DNA of 64,000 nt. Origin: Limnobaculum zhutongyuii (GTDB lineage: Bacteria > Pseudomonadota > Gammaproteobacteria > Enterobacterales > Enterobacteriaceae). Numbering within the stretch: the stretch's first letter is position 1; each line of letters starts with the position of its first letter. A model generated the notes under the pieces. It worked only from the letters and a program-made list of their open reading frames with translations, was not told the origin of the DNA and searched no databases. Positions 29,567-40,720 of this stretch are shown one piece after another. The translations under genes were made by a program, and so were the position numbers. Location: assembly GCF_004295645.1 (NCBI RefSeq), contig NZ_CP034752.1, forward strand, positions 558,001 to 622,000, in the 5' to 3' direction.

Positions 29567-30790
29567 ATGCGTTGGCAAGATTTTAAAACCCAGTATTTAA
29601 TAAAATTCTGGGCACCTCTCCCTGCGGTTATTGCAGCAGGTATTCTTTCTACTTATTATTTTGGCTTAACCGGCACATTTTGGGCGGTAACGGGCGAATT
29701 CACTCGCTGGGGTGGTCATATCGCTCAGCTATTTGGTGCCGATCCTCAACAATGGGGCTATTTCAAGGTGATTGGCCTTGAAGGAACGCCACTGGATCGC
29801 ATCGATGGTATGATGATTATTGGTATGTTCGGTGGCTGTATTGCCGCGGCACTATGGGCCAATAATATTAAGCTGCGTTTACCACAGCATCGTATCCGTA
29901 TTTTTCAGGCGGTACTGGGAGGCATTATTGCCGGTTTCGGTGCTCGTTTAGCGATGGGCTGTAACCTGGCGGCTTTCTTTACCGGTATTCCTCAGTTTTC
30001 ACTGCATGCCTGGTTCTTTGCGTTGGCTACGGCAGTAGGGTCTTACTTCGGTGCTCGTTTTACTCTATTGCCAATATTTCGTATCCCGGTCAAATTGCAA
30101 AAGGTCAGTGCCGCATCACCATTGACTCAAAAACCTGCTCAGGCTCGTCGCCGCTTTCGTATGGGGATGATTATCTTCCTGGTGATGGTTATCTGGGGAA
30201 TGGTGGAGATTACCAATAGTCCTAAGCTGGGAATTGCAATGCTATTTGGGTTGGGGTTTGGTTTGTTGATTGAACGAGCCCAAATCTGCTTCACATCGGC
30301 TTTTCGCGATCTGTGGATCACCGGACGTACCCATATGGCGAAAGCCATTATTATCGGTATGGCGGTGAGCGCAATTGGGATCTTCAGCTATGTCCAGATG
30401 GGTGCCCATCCAAAAATTATGTGGGCCGGGCCAAATGCGGTATTGGGTGGCTTACTGTTTGGTTTTGGTATTGTATTAGCCGGTGGTTGTGAAACGGGTT
30501 GGATGTATCGTGCAGTTGAAGGGCAGGTTCACTATTGGTGGGTAGGCCTGGGTAACGTTATTGGTGCGACTATTCTGGCCTATTATTGGGATGATATTGC
30601 GCCGGCACTGGCAACTAACTATGACAAAGTGAACCTGCTTGATACCTTTGGCCCTTATGGCGGTTTGCTAGTGACATATATTTTATTGGGCTTAGCCTTT
30701 GTCGCCATGCTGTGGTGGGAGAAGCACTTTTTTGCCAAAAAGAATGCCCAAAGCGCCATTTCCCTTGATACCAGTAAGGAACCCGCATGA
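29567..30790 (+). CDS. yedE: YedE/YeeE family thiosulfate/sulfur-compound transporter
   Basis: A 407-residue polytopic inner-membrane protein very close to E. coli YedE. About nine or ten hydrophobic segments; conserved Cys-containing motifs ARLAMGCNLAAFFTGI, ERAQICFTSAFRD and LAGGCETGWMYRAVEG are those used by the YeeE/TsuA family to pass thiosulfate or related sulfur compounds across the membrane. It overlaps yedF by 4 bases (ATGA), so the two are translationally coupled. YedE-YedF pairs have been linked to selenium metabolism in some genomes; no selD or selenoprotein gene is in the window, so I leave the substrate open. AAGGATAAG precedes the start. Confidence 0.95.
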   Translation: MRWQDFKTQYLIKFWAPLPAVIAAGILSTYYFGLTGTFWAVTGEFTRWGGHIAQLFGADPQQWGYFKVIGLEGTPLDRIDGMMIIGMFGGCIAAALWANNIKLRLPQHRIRIFQAVLGGIIAGFGARLAMGCNLAAFFTGIPQFSLHAWFFALATAVGSYFGARFTLLPIFRIPVKLQKVSAASPLTQKPAQARRRFRMGMIIFLVMVIWGMVEITNSPKLGIAMLFGLGFGLLIERAQICFTSAFRDLWITGRTHMAKAIIIGMAVSAIGIFSYVQMGAHPKIMWAGPNAVLGGLLFGFGIVLAGGCETGWMYRAVEGQVHYWWVGLGNVIGATILAYYWDDIAPALATNYDKVNLLDTFGPYGGLLVTYILLGLAFVAMLWWEKHFFAKKNAQSAISLDTSKEPA

Positions 30791-31032
30791 GTCAGGATAA
30801 CCAAAATATAGTTCCGGATTACCGTTTAGATATGGTGGGTGAGCCTTGTCCTTATCCCGCGGTAGCAACACTGGAAGCCATGCCTCAGTTGAAGAAAGGG
30901 GAAGTACTGGAAGTGATCAGTGATTGCCCGCAATCCATTAATAATATCCCTCTTGATGCCAAAAACCATGGCTATGAAGTGCTGGATATTCAGCAGGATG
31001 GACCAACCATTCGTTATTTAATCAGAAAATAA
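30787..31032 (+). CDS. yedF: Sulfurtransferase-like TusA family protein YedF
   Basis: An 81-residue TusA-fold protein nearly identical to E. coli YedF. The conserved CPxP motif of the family (GEPCPYPAVATLEAM) holds the active-site Cys near residue 20, and a second Cys is in SDCPQSINNIPLDA. Family members relay sulfur as persulfide; YedF itself has no settled role. The start overlaps the yedE stop. A strong bidirectional hairpin follows. Confidence 0.95.
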   Translation: MSQDNQNIVPDYRLDMVGEPCPYPAVATLEAMPQLKKGEVLEVISDCPQSINNIPLDAKNHGYEVLDIQQDGPTIRYLIRK

Positions 31033-31040
31033 CAGAAAAT

Positions 31041-31075
31041 AACGGGGCAATGATGATGGCTCACATTGCCCCGTT
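31041..31075. terminator. Bidirectional terminator between yedF and the dehydrogenase gene
   Basis: A perfect 12-bp stem (AACGGGGCAATG/CATTGCCCCGTT) with an 11-base loop between two convergent genes. T-runs are weak on both sides. Confidence 0.75.
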
Positions 31076-31087
31076 AACACATCAGAT

Positions 31088-32044
31088 TTAGTTCACCACG
31101 TTTTGTAGCTTACCGGCGATGAAATGCTTCAGATTGTTTACCGTAATCTCCATCAGACGCAGACGAGCCTCTTTAGGGGCCCAGGCGATATGAGGAGTGA
31201 TAATGCAGTTGCGGGCATTGAGTAATGGATTGTTTTCTGATGGCGGCTCGGTGGACAGTACATCCAGTCCTGCACCAGCAACTTTTCCACTGTTCAGCGC
31301 ATCTGCCAAATCCTGTTCGACAATTAACCCACCACGCGAGGTGTTAATCAGCATCACACCATTCTTCATTTTGGCGATATTACTCTGATTAATCAGACCG
31401 GTGTTCTGTTCGGTCAGGGGACAGTGCAAACTAATCACATCTGACTCTGCCAACAGTTGGTCTAACATAACCACACGCAAATTAGGTTGTTCAATACTCT
31501 TTCTCTGGCTTGGGGTATACACCAAAATTTCCATGCCCATCGCCAGTGCTATTTTAGCAAAGGCAGAACCAATCTGACCGTAGCCAATCAAGCCCAGTTT
31601 TTTACCCATTAACTCAATAAGCGGTGAATGCCAATAGCAAAAATCGATACTTTTCGACCAGCCGCCAGAACGAACATCGTTACTGTGTTCGCCAACGTGG
31701 TGGCATAGTTCCAGTAACAGTGCGGTGCTTAACTGAGCAACTGACATAGTGCTGTAACTGGGAACATTACATACCGGTATGTTTCTTTGACGGGCCGCTT
31801 TAACATCAACAATGTTATAACCAGTCGCTAATACACCAATCATTTTAATTGAGCGGCATTGCTCAATGGTTTGCTGGCTAATCGGCGTTTTATTGGTTAA
31901 CACAATGTCAGCATCACCGATTCGTTCGACAATGAGTTCCGCCGGAGTGCGATCGTAAACGGTTAACTGACCCAGCTGTTCAATCTCAGTCCAGGAAATG
32001 TCTCCCGGATTCAGGGTATGACCATCTAAGATAACTATTTTCAT
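31088..32044 (-). CDS. D-2-hydroxyacid dehydrogenase (NAD(P)-dependent)
   Basis: A 318-residue enzyme of the D-isomer-specific 2-hydroxyacid dehydrogenase family, reducing a 2-oxoacid such as hydroxypyruvate or glyoxylate. The nucleotide-binding loop GYGQIG is at 154-159, and the catalytic triad is readable: Arg237 in TSRGGL, Glu266 in STEPPS, His285 in TPHIAWA. The exact substrate cannot be read from sequence; the closest look is to glycerate dehydrogenase/hydroxypyruvate reductase. It lies 78 bases downstream of yhbW on the same strand, so co-transcription is possible. Confidence 0.9.
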   Translation of the reverse strand: MKIVILDGHTLNPGDISWTEIEQLGQLTVYDRTPAELIVERIGDADIVLTNKTPISQQTIEQCRSIKMIGVLATGYNIVDVKAARQRNIPVCNVPSYSTMSVAQLSTALLLELCHHVGEHSNDVRSGGWSKSIDFCYWHSPLIELMGKKLGLIGYGQIGSAFAKIALAMGMEILVYTPSQRKSIEQPNLRVVMLDQLLAESDVISLHCPLTEQNTGLINQSNIAKMKNGVMLINTSRGGLIVEQDLADALNSGKVAGAGLDVLSTEPPSENNPLLNARNCIITPHIAWAPKEARLRLMEITVNNLKHFIAGKLQNVVN

Positions 32045-32122
32045 AATTCACCAGAACGTCCATTAATGTAGAAAGTGATGATAATGTTTGCTCCCATTGC
32101 TGTTTATTCGCATTTGTGACGG

Positions 32123-33133
32123 TTATTTGGCTAAATCAGCAGAGATCTCCGCAATAAGTTCAAAAGAGCGCATACGGGCAGAGTGATCGAATATCTGTCC
32201 ATTAATCATGATCTCATCTGCATCAGTTTCTTTCAGCAAATTTTGTAATCCGTTACGGACACCATTTTTATCACCGATAACTGACAGGCTCAGGGTATGG
32301 TTAGCGCTGTAAAGTTCATGTTTGGCCACCACTGAGTTAATGTCTTCGACCGGATGTGGCAATGGACCTGGTGTTCCGCGCAGCATGTTGACAAAGTGCT
32401 GCTGTAAGGAGGTAAACATATACTCTGCTTCAGCACCGGTATCGGCGGCAATGGCATTAACACAGACCATGGCATAAGGTTTTTTCAAATCGGCAGAAGG
32501 CTTGAACTCACGGCGATATAATTCAAGTGCTTGTAGCATCATATCCGGTGCAAAGTGGGAGGCGAAAGCATAAGGCAGTCCCATACGTGCAGCCAGTTGA
32601 GCGCCATACAGGCTTGAGCCTAATAGCCAAACGGGAACCCGTAATCCCTGACCCGGAATTGCCTTGATGGTCTGGGTAGGTTTTTCATCATCAAAATAAC
32701 CGGTCAGCTCGGCAATATTGGCAGGAAAGTTCTCTGAGGTATCATGATCATTACGGCGCAGAGCCTGTGCCGTTTCCTGATTGGTACCCGGTGCACGTCC
32801 TAAACCTAAATCGATACGATTTGGATAGAGGGATGCCAGGGTGCCAAACTGTTCGGCAATCACCAGCGGTGAATGGTTAGGTAACATCACGCCACCGGCA
32901 CCAACACGAATGGTTGATGTCGCTCCGGCAATATAACCAACCAGTACGGAGGTTGCTGAACTGGCGATACCCGCCATGTTATGGTGTTCAGCCATCCAGT
33001 AGCGATGATAACCAAGACGTTCTGCCAGAATGGCCAGCTCTTTTGAGCGAGTGAATGCCTGAGGGATGGTGCCACCCTGGATAATGGGTGAGAGATCAAG
33101 CACTGAAAGTGGTACGCTGGAAGAATTAGACAT
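32123..33133 (-). CDS. yhbW: Luciferase-like FMN-dependent monooxygenase YhbW
   Basis: A 336-residue bacterial-luciferase-like (LLM) flavin protein matching E. coli YhbW. Conserved segments: [32 protein letters not shown] stretch (here [20 protein letters not shown]), [11 protein letters not shown] and [14 protein letters not shown]. The substrate is unknown. In E. coli yhbW is adjacent to the ubiUV (yhbUV) locus; here it lies about 11 kb away from it, next to yajR (48 bases between), which shows a rearranged neighbourhood. Confidence 0.95.
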   Translation of the reverse strand: MSNSSSVPLSVLDLSPIIQGGTIPQAFTRSKELAILAERLGYHRYWMAEHHNMAGIASSATSVLVGYIAGATSTIRVGAGGVMLPNHSPLVIAEQFGTLASLYPNRIDLGLGRAPGTNQETAQALRRNDHDTSENFPANIAELTGYFDDEKPTQTIKAIPGQGLRVPVWLLGSSLYGAQLAARMGLPYAFASHFAPDMMLQALELYRREFKPSADLKKPYAMVCVNAIAADTGAEAEYMFTSLQQHFVNMLRGTPGPLPHPVEDINSVVAKHELYSANHTLSLSVIGDKNGVRNGLQNLLKETDADEIMINGQIFDHSARMRSFELIAEISADLAK

Positions 33134-33181
33134 ACTGATAATCTCCGTTATCGCTATTATTTAATAGATACTCCCGCCGAA

Positions 33182-34561
33182 TTACGCCGGTTGAGAGTGA
33201 TACGAACTGATTAACTGTTCCAATTTAGCTCGATTAGTTTTACCCGAATCGATTTTTACATAGGCAGACTGTTCTTCCGGCACAATGACGACATCATTCA
33301 CACCGGCAACCATTTTCAGGTAACTTTCTAACAGACCGTCTTGCAATGCTGTTGCTGGTAATTCAATGCGCAGGCTGCTGACATAAGGTGGTTGTTTCAT
33401 TGTGGTACTGAGCATGAACCACAACGCACAGAGCACAACGCAGCCAGTAAATACTGCACTTGTTCCGTTAAGGCCAAATAACCATCCACCCAAACTTCCG
33501 CCGATAGCCACACCAATAAATTGGCTGGTTGAATAGACACCCATCGCTGTACCTTTATAACCTGCCGGGGCTTCTTTACTTATCAGCGAAGGTAAGATGG
33601 CTTCCATGATATTGAAAGCGATAAAAAATAGCTGAACACCGATAAAAATAGTCCACAGGTGTTGCCCGCTGGAAAAAAGTATAGACTCTGAAATAAGAAG
33701 CAGTGCGACACAGGTTAAAAATACTTGCTTCATTTTGCGTTTTTTTTCCGCAATTATGATGAAGGGCACAACTGCGACAAAAGAAACCAACATCGTGACC
33801 AGATAAACCTTCCAGTGATCGGCTGGCATAAAACCGGCATTTTCCATCGCTACCGGCAGAGCAAGGAAGGTTGCCATCAGTAAAGTATGCAGGCAGAGAA
33901 TGCCGATATTCAGTTTTAGCAAACGTTCATTTCTGAGGACTTTACTAAAACTGCCTTTTACCATACCGGATTCCCGGTTTAATACATGACCGGAAGGCGT
34001 AGGTATCAGCGTTAGCGTCAGTACTATTCCTGCCAGTGCCAATACGGCGATACCCCAAAACAGTGCATTAAGGCCAAAAGCGTGAGTAACAATAGGCCCC
34101 AGTACCATTGCAATGGCAAAAGTAATACCAAAGCTGACGCCAATAAACGCCATGGCTTTAGTACGGTTTTGTTCCCGGGTCAGGTCTGAAAGCAGAGCCA
34201 TAACTGCGGCAGCAATGGCGCCAGAGCCCTGCAGTGCGCGTCCCAGAATCACGCCCCATATCGAGTCACTTAAAGCCGCAATCATGCTGCCGATAGCAAA
34301 AATCAACAATCCGCCAACGATTAGCGGTTTACGACCAACCCGATCGGAAATCAGGCCAAAAGGAATTTGGAAGATAGCCTGTGTCAGGCCGTAGATGCCA
34401 ATGGCAAGGCCAATGAGCGGTTTAGTTGCCCCTGCCAGAGCCATACCGTAAGTGGTAAGAACCGGCAGTACCATAAACATTCCCAGCATACGCAGGGAGA
34501 ACACTAATCCCAGACCAAAGGTAGCCCGGCGCTCTCCCGGAGTCATTGCATAATCGTTCAT
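33182..34561 (-). CDS. yajR: MFS transporter YajR
   Basis: A 459-residue major facilitator superfamily exporter with twelve predicted membrane helices. Motif A after helix 2 (GLISDRVGRKPL) is intact, and the C-terminal soluble YAM domain (about 390-455, VVIVPEEQSAYVKIDSG), specific to YajR, is present. Substrate unknown; the family acts in drug or metabolite efflux driven by protons. It follows cyoE on the same strand as in E. coli. Confidence 0.95.
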   Translation of the reverse strand: MNDYAMTPGERRATFGLGLVFSLRMLGMFMVLPVLTTYGMALAGATKPLIGLAIGIYGLTQAIFQIPFGLISDRVGRKPLIVGGLLIFAIGSMIAALSDSIWGVILGRALQGSGAIAAAVMALLSDLTREQNRTKAMAFIGVSFGITFAIAMVLGPIVTHAFGLNALFWGIAVLALAGIVLTLTLIPTPSGHVLNRESGMVKGSFSKVLRNERLLKLNIGILCLHTLLMATFLALPVAMENAGFMPADHWKVYLVTMLVSFVAVVPFIIIAEKKRKMKQVFLTCVALLLISESILFSSGQHLWTIFIGVQLFFIAFNIMEAILPSLISKEAPAGYKGTAMGVYSTSQFIGVAIGGSLGGWLFGLNGTSAVFTGCVVLCALWFMLSTTMKQPPYVSSLRIELPATALQDGLLESYLKMVAGVNDVVIVPEEQSAYVKIDSGKTNRAKLEQLISSYHSQPA

Positions 34562-34811
34562 ATCACCTCAAATCACTTCGCGTTCACTGTTGGAATTTTT
34601 CAACTGAAAACGAACGGCCTGTTGTTATTTTTATTCTGCCACTGGTTAATTAAGCCACTGGATTATAGCGTTGGATAGAATAGTAGTAAGCCGGGTGAAT
34701 TGCTTTATATTTCTGGTAAAGATTGAGATAACGACAAGATTTAGGGTGGATTAGCGACAACGCACTCAATCGAGCGGCTGCCGCCATGTTACAGATAACT
34801 ATTACAGATAG

Positions 34812-35705
34812 TTATGGCCAGACGAAGGTAAGCAGCGACTCAGGTGCTGCCACCTGAGAGTAGTCTACCGACATCATGATGCTTAGCGTAGTGATAGCCA
34901 CAATGGAGAAGATGAACAGCTTTCTTGCCCAAATTTTGTTATCTGTTGTTTTATAACCGGTTAAAGCCATAATCAGCCAGCCAAAACCAACCACTGCTGC
35001 AACAAACAGATAGCTATAACCCGCATAGCCACTAATAGTTAACATCAGTGTCGCCACAATAAAGCCGATGATATACAGCGTAATGTGGTTTTTGGTTACG
35101 GAAATCCCGCGTTTTACCGGCAGAACCGGAATTGACGCAGCCAGATAATCCTTATAGCGGAAAATAGCGATAGCGTATGAATGAGGCATTTGCCACAGGC
35201 TAAAAATTACCAGCAGAATTAATGCCCCGGTATCAAACTGATTGCTCACCGCACAGTAACCGATAACCGGTGGAGCGGCACCAGACAGACTTCCGACCAG
35301 AGTACCGTAAACGGATTTACGTTTCAGATACAGACTGTATAGCCCCACATAAACCACGAACCCTAACAGAGCAAACTCTACCGCCAGTAAATTGGTATAG
35401 ACGTAGAGTAAGGCAAAGCCAGCAATTCCCAACATGCAAGCGTAGAGAATAGTGATGGCAGGGGAGATTAATCCCTGAACCAGAACGCGGTTCTTGGTTC
35501 TTTCCATCAGGCAATCAATATCCCGGTCAATATAGTTATTAAACACACAGCCGGATGCCACTACCAGAGAGACGCCGATAATAGTGGCAAACAGCAGGGA
35601 GAAATCCACGCTGCCCTGAGAGGCGAGCAGGAATCCTCCAATGACTGAAATCATATTGCCAAAAATGATTCCCGGTTTGGTGACTAACAGATATTTCTTA
35701 ATCAT
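34812..35705 (-). CDS. cyoE: Protoheme IX farnesyltransferase (heme o synthase)
   Basis: A 297-residue inner-membrane UbiA-type prenyltransferase (E. coli CyoE 296) with about nine helices. It attaches a farnesyl group to heme b to make heme o for cytochrome bo3. The Asp-rich active-site motif [18 protein letters not shown] and the second site YTDYLAAS-like [17 protein letters not shown] are intact. It is the last gene of cyoABCDE, 11 bases after cyoD. Confidence 0.97.
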   Translation of the reverse strand: MIKKYLLVTKPGIIFGNMISVIGGFLLASQGSVDFSLLFATIIGVSLVVASGCVFNNYIDRDIDCLMERTKNRVLVQGLISPAITILYACMLGIAGFALLYVYTNLLAVEFALLGFVVYVGLYSLYLKRKSVYGTLVGSLSGAAPPVIGYCAVSNQFDTGALILLVIFSLWQMPHSYAIAIFRYKDYLAASIPVLPVKRGISVTKNHITLYIIGFIVATLMLTISGYAGYSYLFVAAVVGFGWLIMALTGYKTTDNKIWARKLFIFSIVAITTLSIMMSVDYSQVAAPESLLTFVWP

Positions 35706-35716
35706 CTGAGTAGCTC

Positions 35717-36049
35717 TTAGTGAACCATCATGTTGGTATTAAGGTTGTACATAATCCATAGTGAACCTACAACGACGATGGCGATTATCAATCCGGTGAA
35801 TACCAGGGCGACAAAGTTCCAGCCACCCTCTGATTTTGTGTTCATATGTAAGAAATAGACCAAATGAACCACGATCTGGACTACGGCAAACAGAGAGATA
35901 ACGACAGCCAGAGTTGCTGGTGCTGCGGCTCCTGTCATAACCATCCAGAAAGGAATTGCCGTCAGAATAACTGAGAGCACAAACCCGATAAGATAAGACT
36001 TAACCGAGCCATGGCTGGCGCCGGAAGCGTCTACAGAGGTATGTTTCAT
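35717..36049 (-). CDS. cyoD: Cytochrome bo3 oxidase subunit IV
   Basis: A 110-residue, three-helix inner-membrane subunit (E. coli 109), with the typical [14 protein letters not shown] loop between helices 2 and 3. It assists binding of Cu(B) during assembly of the quinol oxidase. Immediately adjacent to the cyoC stop. Confidence 0.96.
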   Translation of the reverse strand: MKHTSVDASGASHGSVKSYLIGFVLSVILTAIPFWMVMTGAAAPATLAVVISLFAVVQIVVHLVYFLHMNTKSEGGWNFVALVFTGLIIAIVVVGSLWIMYNLNTNMMVH

Positions 36050-36670
36050 TTAGATTGCCCCCATCAGATAAACCACGGTAAACACGCAAATCCAGATAAC
36101 ATCCAGGAAGTGCCAGAACAGGCTGAGGCACATTAAACGCGCATTATTTTTTGGCGTTAAACCCTTCTTCGATACCTGAATCATCATGATTGCCATCCAG
36201 ATCAGACCCAGGGTAACGTGCAGTCCGTGAGTACCAACCAGAGTAAAGAATCCTGATAAGAAGGCGCTGCGCGATGGGCCATAACCTTCACTGATCAGCA
36301 GATGAAATTCATTGATTTCCATGCCGATAAAGCCAAGGCCGAACAGGAAAGTGATGGCTAACCAACCAATAACCTGACTCTTATTACCCTTGTACATCGA
36401 AATGATAGCCATACCGTAAGTAAAGCTACTTAATAACAGCAGGGCTGTTTCACCGATAACATAAGGCAGTTCAAAAATCTCTTTGCCTGATGGGCCATCT
36501 GCAATTCCGGTTGCCAGTACGGCATAGGTAGCAAATACTGAGGCGAACAGAATACAGTCGCTCATCAGGTAGATCCAAAAACCGAATACGGTCTTGGCAC
36601 CACTATCGTGATCGTGGTGCTCATGCTCATCAAGGTGAGCGTGAGAATTGATCAAGGTATCAGTTGCCAT
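36050..36670 (-). CDS. cyoC: Cytochrome bo3 oxidase subunit III
   Basis: A 206-residue subunit III with five membrane helices, preceded by a His/Asp-rich cytoplasmic tail ([11 protein letters not shown]) that is longer and more His-rich than in E. coli. Conserved heme-copper oxidase III stretches [32 protein letters not shown] and [14 protein letters not shown] are intact. Its start overlaps the cyoB stop by 11 bases. Confidence 0.96.
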   Translation of the reverse strand: MATDTLINSHAHLDEHEHHDHDSGAKTVFGFWIYLMSDCILFASVFATYAVLATGIADGPSGKEIFELPYVIGETALLLLSSFTYGMAIISMYKGNKSQVIGWLAITFLFGLGFIGMEINEFHLLISEGYGPSRSAFLSGFFTLVGTHGLHVTLGLIWMAIMMIQVSKKGLTPKNNARLMCLSLFWHFLDVIWICVFTVVYLMGAI

Positions 36671-38654
36671 GATTTACCCCTGCCTGGCTTAATTGTTCAA
36701 AACGCTGATTTTCGATTTTCTCAATCTCTTCAACAGGTACGTAGTAGTCGGTATCATCATTGAAGGTATGGGCAATATAGACCACCGCCATACCAATCAG
36801 ACCAACGATAGCCATCCACCAGATTTCCCAGACCATGGCAAAACCAAACACCACGCTAAAGGCTGCAATGATGACGCCGGTGCCGGTATTTCTTGGCATA
36901 TGAATTGGCTCATAACTCGCCGGGCGCTTATAGACAGTACCGTCATCTTTCATATCAGAGAAAGCATCAATACCTTTAATCACCGGAAGATGCGCGAAGT
37001 TATAGAACGGTGCCGGAGAAGAAGTTGCCCACTCCAGCGTACGGCCGCCCCATGGGTCGCCGGTAACGTCCATATTTTTCTTACGATCTTTGATACTCAC
37101 CAGTAACTGCAGGATTTGACAGGCAATACCCAAGGCAATCAGTACCGCACCGAAGGCAGCAACCACCAGAAGCGATGTCCACTCTGGTTGCAGGCTGTAG
37201 TTCAGGCGGCGGGTCATGCCCATAAAGCCCAGAATGTACAGCGGCATAAAGGCAACGAAGAAGCCAATAATCCAGAACCAGAAGGCGTATTTACCTAAAG
37301 TTTCGTTCAGTTTGAAACCAAACGCTTTCGGGAACCAGTAGTTAAAACCAGCCAGACAGCCAAACACCACACCGCCAATAATAACGTTATGGAAGTGAGC
37401 AATCAGGAACAGACTATTGTGCAGTACCATGTTGGCACCCGGTACTGCCAGCAGAACCCCGGTCATACCACCCACGGTAAAGGTCACCAGGAAGCCTAGC
37501 GTCCACAGGATTGGCGTAGAGAACTTAATACGGCCCTGATACATGGTAAACAGCCAGTTGAAGATCTTCACGCCGGTAGGAATGGAGATAATCATAGTGG
37601 CAATACCAAAGAAGGCATTCACGTTGGCACCCGCACCCATGGTAAAGAAGTGGTGCAACCAAACGATAAAGGAGAGCAGGGTTATAGCAACCGTTGCCCA
37701 TACCAGCGAGGTATAACCGAACAGACGTTTTTTACTGAAGGTTGCCACGACTTCGGAGAAGATACCAAAACAAGGCAGAATCAGAATATATACTTCAGGG
37801 TGACCCCATGCCCAGATCAGGTTGACGTACATCATCTGGTTACCACCAAGGTCATTGGTGAAGAAGTGGAAATCCAGATAGCGGTCAAGGGTGAGCATCG
37901 CGATGGTAGCGGTCAGAATCGGGAACGCCGCAATAATCAGGATGTTGGCACATAATGCAGTCCAGGTGAAAACCGGCATTTGCATCATTTTCATGCCAGG
38001 GGCACGCATCTTCAGAATGGTGGCAAAGAAGTTAACCCCGGTAAGCAAGGTACCGACCCCGGATATCTGTAAGCTCCATATCCAGTAATCGACCCCGACC
38101 CCTGGATTATACACCTTACCCGAGAGTGGCGGATAAGCCAGCCAGCCGGTTTGTGCAAATTCGCCTACGCCAAGAGAGATGTTGATTAACACCACACCGG
38201 CAACGAACAGCCAGAAACTCAGGGAGTTCAGGAATGGGAATGCCACATCGCGGGCACCGATTTGCAGTGGCACCACAATGTTCATCAGACCAATAACAAA
38301 CGGCATAGCCATGAAGAAGATCATGATAACGCCGTGAGCGGTAAAGATTTGGTCATAGTGATGAGGCGGGAGGAAACCTTCCCCACTGGTGGCAGCTGCC
38401 ACCGCCAGCTGAGTACGCATCATGATGGCATCGGCGAAGCCGCGTAGTAACATCACCATGGCGACCAGAATATACATCACACCAATTTTTTTGTGGTCAA
38501 CGCTGGTGAGCCATTCATTCCACAGCCATTTCCATTTTCCTGCCCAGGTAATCAGAGCAAGTAAGGCAATTCCGCCGACGACAATCAGGCCAACAGCACC
38601 CATAATAATCGGTTCATGGTAAGGAATCGCTTCAAGTGTTAATTTTCCTAACAT
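36660..38654 (-). CDS. cyoB: Cytochrome bo3 oxidase subunit I
   Basis: A 664-residue, 15-helix catalytic subunit of the ubiquinol oxidase; reduces O2 to water and pumps protons. Low-spin heme and binuclear-centre ligands are all visible: His in [10 protein letters not shown], the HPEVYI motif with the cross-linked His-Tyr, the HH pair in [11 protein letters not shown] and HFHNVIIGG. The heme o-facing region and the [15 protein letters not shown] loop of quinol oxidases are intact. Three bases separate it from cyoA. Confidence 0.98.
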   Translation of the reverse strand: MLGKLTLEAIPYHEPIIMGAVGLIVVGGIALLALITWAGKWKWLWNEWLTSVDHKKIGVMYILVAMVMLLRGFADAIMMRTQLAVAAATSGEGFLPPHHYDQIFTAHGVIMIFFMAMPFVIGLMNIVVPLQIGARDVAFPFLNSLSFWLFVAGVVLINISLGVGEFAQTGWLAYPPLSGKVYNPGVGVDYWIWSLQISGVGTLLTGVNFFATILKMRAPGMKMMQMPVFTWTALCANILIIAAFPILTATIAMLTLDRYLDFHFFTNDLGGNQMMYVNLIWAWGHPEVYILILPCFGIFSEVVATFSKKRLFGYTSLVWATVAITLLSFIVWLHHFFTMGAGANVNAFFGIATMIISIPTGVKIFNWLFTMYQGRIKFSTPILWTLGFLVTFTVGGMTGVLLAVPGANMVLHNSLFLIAHFHNVIIGGVVFGCLAGFNYWFPKAFGFKLNETLGKYAFWFWIIGFFVAFMPLYILGFMGMTRRLNYSLQPEWTSLLVVAAFGAVLIALGIACQILQLLVSIKDRKKNMDVTGDPWGGRTLEWATSSPAPFYNFAHLPVIKGIDAFSDMKDDGTVYKRPASYEPIHMPRNTGTGVIIAAFSVVFGFAMVWEIWWMAIVGLIGMAVVYIAHTFNDDTDYYVPVEEIEKIENQRFEQLSQAGVNHGN

Positions 38655-38657
38655 CGT

Positions 38658-39545
38658 TTATTCCTCGCCTCCAGAATGATGTGAGTGCTTGCTGGTATCC
38701 ATTTTCATATATTTATTAATAATATCGAGATACAGACCAGGCTTAACCGTTGAGAAATACTCAACAGCATTGTTTTCGCTTGGTTTAGCAAGTTGATTGT
38801 AATCTTCCCATTGAAGTTGATTTGGGGATTGCTTAACTTTTTCAACCCATTTATCAAAGTCTTCCTGAGAAGTAACAATAGCGTTGAACTTCATTCCGGA
38901 GAATCCTTTGCCGCTGTAGTTAGCCGACATGCCCGGATAAACGCCTTTTTCATTAGCGACCAGATGTAGAATATTCTGCATGCCGCCCATGGCGTAAATC
39001 TGGCTGCCCAGACGAGGAATAAAGAAAGAGTTCATAACGGTATCGGAGGTAATTTTAAATTTCACCGGCACGTTCTCAGGGAAAGAGAGTTCGTTAACCG
39101 ACGCAATACCGAGGTCAGGGTAGATAAATAACCATTTCCAATCCATGGAGACTGCTTCAATGGTAATCGTTTGGGCTTCACTTGGAATGGTCTGACGCGG
39201 GTCAAGCGCGTGAGTACTTTTCCAGGTTAACGTACCTAATACCAGAATAATGACGCAGGGAATGCCCCAAACGACCATTTCAATTTTATTGGAATGGGCC
39301 CAGTTAGGTGTGTATTTAGCCTCTTTGTTCGATTCGCGGTATTTCCATGCGAATAGAAAAGTCATAATGATAACGGGAACAACAACGATCAACATCAGAA
39401 GAGTAGCCGTAATGATCAGGGATTTCTGTTCCATCCCGATCTGGCCTTTAGGATTCATCAGAGCCATGTCACAGCCGGTGAGCAGCAACGCTGCCAGGCC
39501 GAGCATTAGCACTTTAGAAAACTTATTGCATTGTTTGAGTCTCAT
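38658..39545 (-). CDS. cyoA: Cytochrome bo3 oxidase subunit II
   Basis: A 295-residue lipoprotein subunit (E. coli 315) with signal peptide and lipobox LTGC, Cys25 followed by Asp, as expected for an inner-membrane lipoprotein. Two membrane helices, then a periplasmic cupredoxin-like domain without the Cu(A) ligands, normal for a quinol oxidase ([19 protein letters not shown]). First gene of the operon. In E. coli cyo is repressed by ArcA and Fnr without oxygen; palindromes upstream (39647-39686) are candidate sites but I cannot assign a protein. Confidence 0.97.
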   Translation of the reverse strand: MRLKQCNKFSKVLMLGLAALLLTGCDMALMNPKGQIGMEQKSLIITATLLMLIVVVPVIIMTFLFAWKYRESNKEAKYTPNWAHSNKIEMVVWGIPCVIILVLGTLTWKSTHALDPRQTIPSEAQTITIEAVSMDWKWLFIYPDLGIASVNELSFPENVPVKFKITSDTVMNSFFIPRLGSQIYAMGGMQNILHLVANEKGVYPGMSANYSGKGFSGMKFNAIVTSQEDFDKWVEKVKQSPNQLQWEDYNQLAKPSENNAVEYFSTVKPGLYLDIINKYMKMDTSKHSHHSGGEE

Positions 39546-39945
39546 TGAACGACCTCATGACAAAGTACATAAGCGCTTTGTGGTATTGAGAACCGATGAA
39601 AATTGGTTCCGGGTGTGCGGCAATTTTATGGAAAAGTTACAAATATGTAAATATCATTAAATCGTTGTCATCAAATGATATCATTTTGTTGTGGTTTAAT
39701 TGAGCGGATGATGCGGATTTTTCGAAAGAATCAGGAATAAAGCCCTGCTTTAAAGGGGGTTATTTAGTTATTTTCTATCAAAAATAGTTAAATATTATTT
39801 ATTGCAGTTTTTTATATTACAGACTAAAAGATTATGCCCAAAGTGTTAAATTTGTTAAAAAACGACTCGTCTGGCGAATAACGATATTATTCACCAGAAA
39901 GTAGAATTAGCTTAAACAGAATATAAAGACTATCAAAGGGATAGC
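39546..39945. other. cyo promoter region and terminator of ybcI
   Basis: About 400 AT-rich bases without a gene. It holds two short palindromes upstream of cyoA, TTACAaataTGTAA (39647-39660) and AAATGATATCATTT (39673-39686), which look like operators for the minus-strand cyo operon, and a hairpin near 39871-39897 serving ybcI. Confidence 0.45.
39857..39897 (-). terminator. Probable terminator after ybcI
   Basis: On the minus strand CTGGTGAATAA/TTATTCGCCAG, 11 bp with one G-T pair and a 5-base loop. A TTTTTT run follows nine bases later, so the spacing is longer than usual. Confidence 0.5.
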
Positions 39946-40497
39946 TTATACCGATGATGAGGCTATTGAGTGGTTATTTATTCTTCTTAATGCTATCAGG
40001 GCTAACATTATAACGACACCCGGTAGCCAAACCCACAGTAATTCTGACTGAATAACCGCGATACCATTAGGTTTCAGGTACTGTGCCAGCTGGAATGGCG
40101 CAACCTTGATCACCTGAACTGGTGCAAAAAAACGCTCTTCTGACCACGGCCACAGCCAGCTAACGCCCATCCCTCCCGTAGTTAATGAATCCAGCACACT
40201 ATGAGATAACAGTGAAACGGTTAAAAATCCCCAAATTCGTCGGTAACCTACTTTAAACGCATTTTTGAATAACAGCGCCAAAGTTGGTAGAGCAAAAGCA
40301 AACAGCAGAGAGTGGGTAAATCCCCGATGACCAAAAGCATTGGCGTAGGCTATGCCAAATTTGAAGGCCAGTACGTCCAGATCGGGTATCATTGAAAAGG
40401 CAATTCCGGTTATCAATAACGCCGGTGGTATTTTACGCGATCCTAATCCAATACCCAGACAGATAGGTACTGCGGCATGGGTGACAATCGTTGGCAT
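39946..40497 (-). CDS. ybcI: YbcI/YdjM family membrane-bound metal-dependent hydrolase
   Basis: A 183-residue protein from the ATG at 40497 (MPTIVTHAAVPI), which has AGGA seven bases upstream and matches the E. coli YbcI start; an in-frame start 20 codons earlier lacks support. Four hydrophobic segments. Conserved His/Asp residues of the DUF457/YdjM family (THAAVP, MIPDLDVL, GHRGFTHSLLFA, LLSHSVLDSLTTGG) could bind metal. The enzyme activity is predicted only; no substrate is known. Confidence 0.9.
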   Translation of the reverse strand: MPTIVTHAAVPICLGIGLGSRKIPPALLITGIAFSMIPDLDVLAFKFGIAYANAFGHRGFTHSLLFAFALPTLALLFKNAFKVGYRRIWGFLTVSLLSHSVLDSLTTGGMGVSWLWPWSEERFFAPVQVIKVAPFQLAQYLKPNGIAVIQSELLWVWLPGVVIMLALIALRRINNHSIASSSV

Positions 40498-40720
40498 ATC
40501 AACATCCTGTAAAAGCTCGCTACAAGCATAAGTTACTGAGGTTATGAAATTCAGCATAAGTGTTTTATGTGAAGCATAGATGAAGTGATTTAATTTTCTT
40601 TGTGTGGTTTTTTTTATGCGTTGTATAACACATTCGTGATAAATCGATTTATCATTGGCATACAGAAAAAATCATGCCGGCAGCAAGGCTGATAATCGAT
40701 AGCGTATTTTGGAGAGTTCA

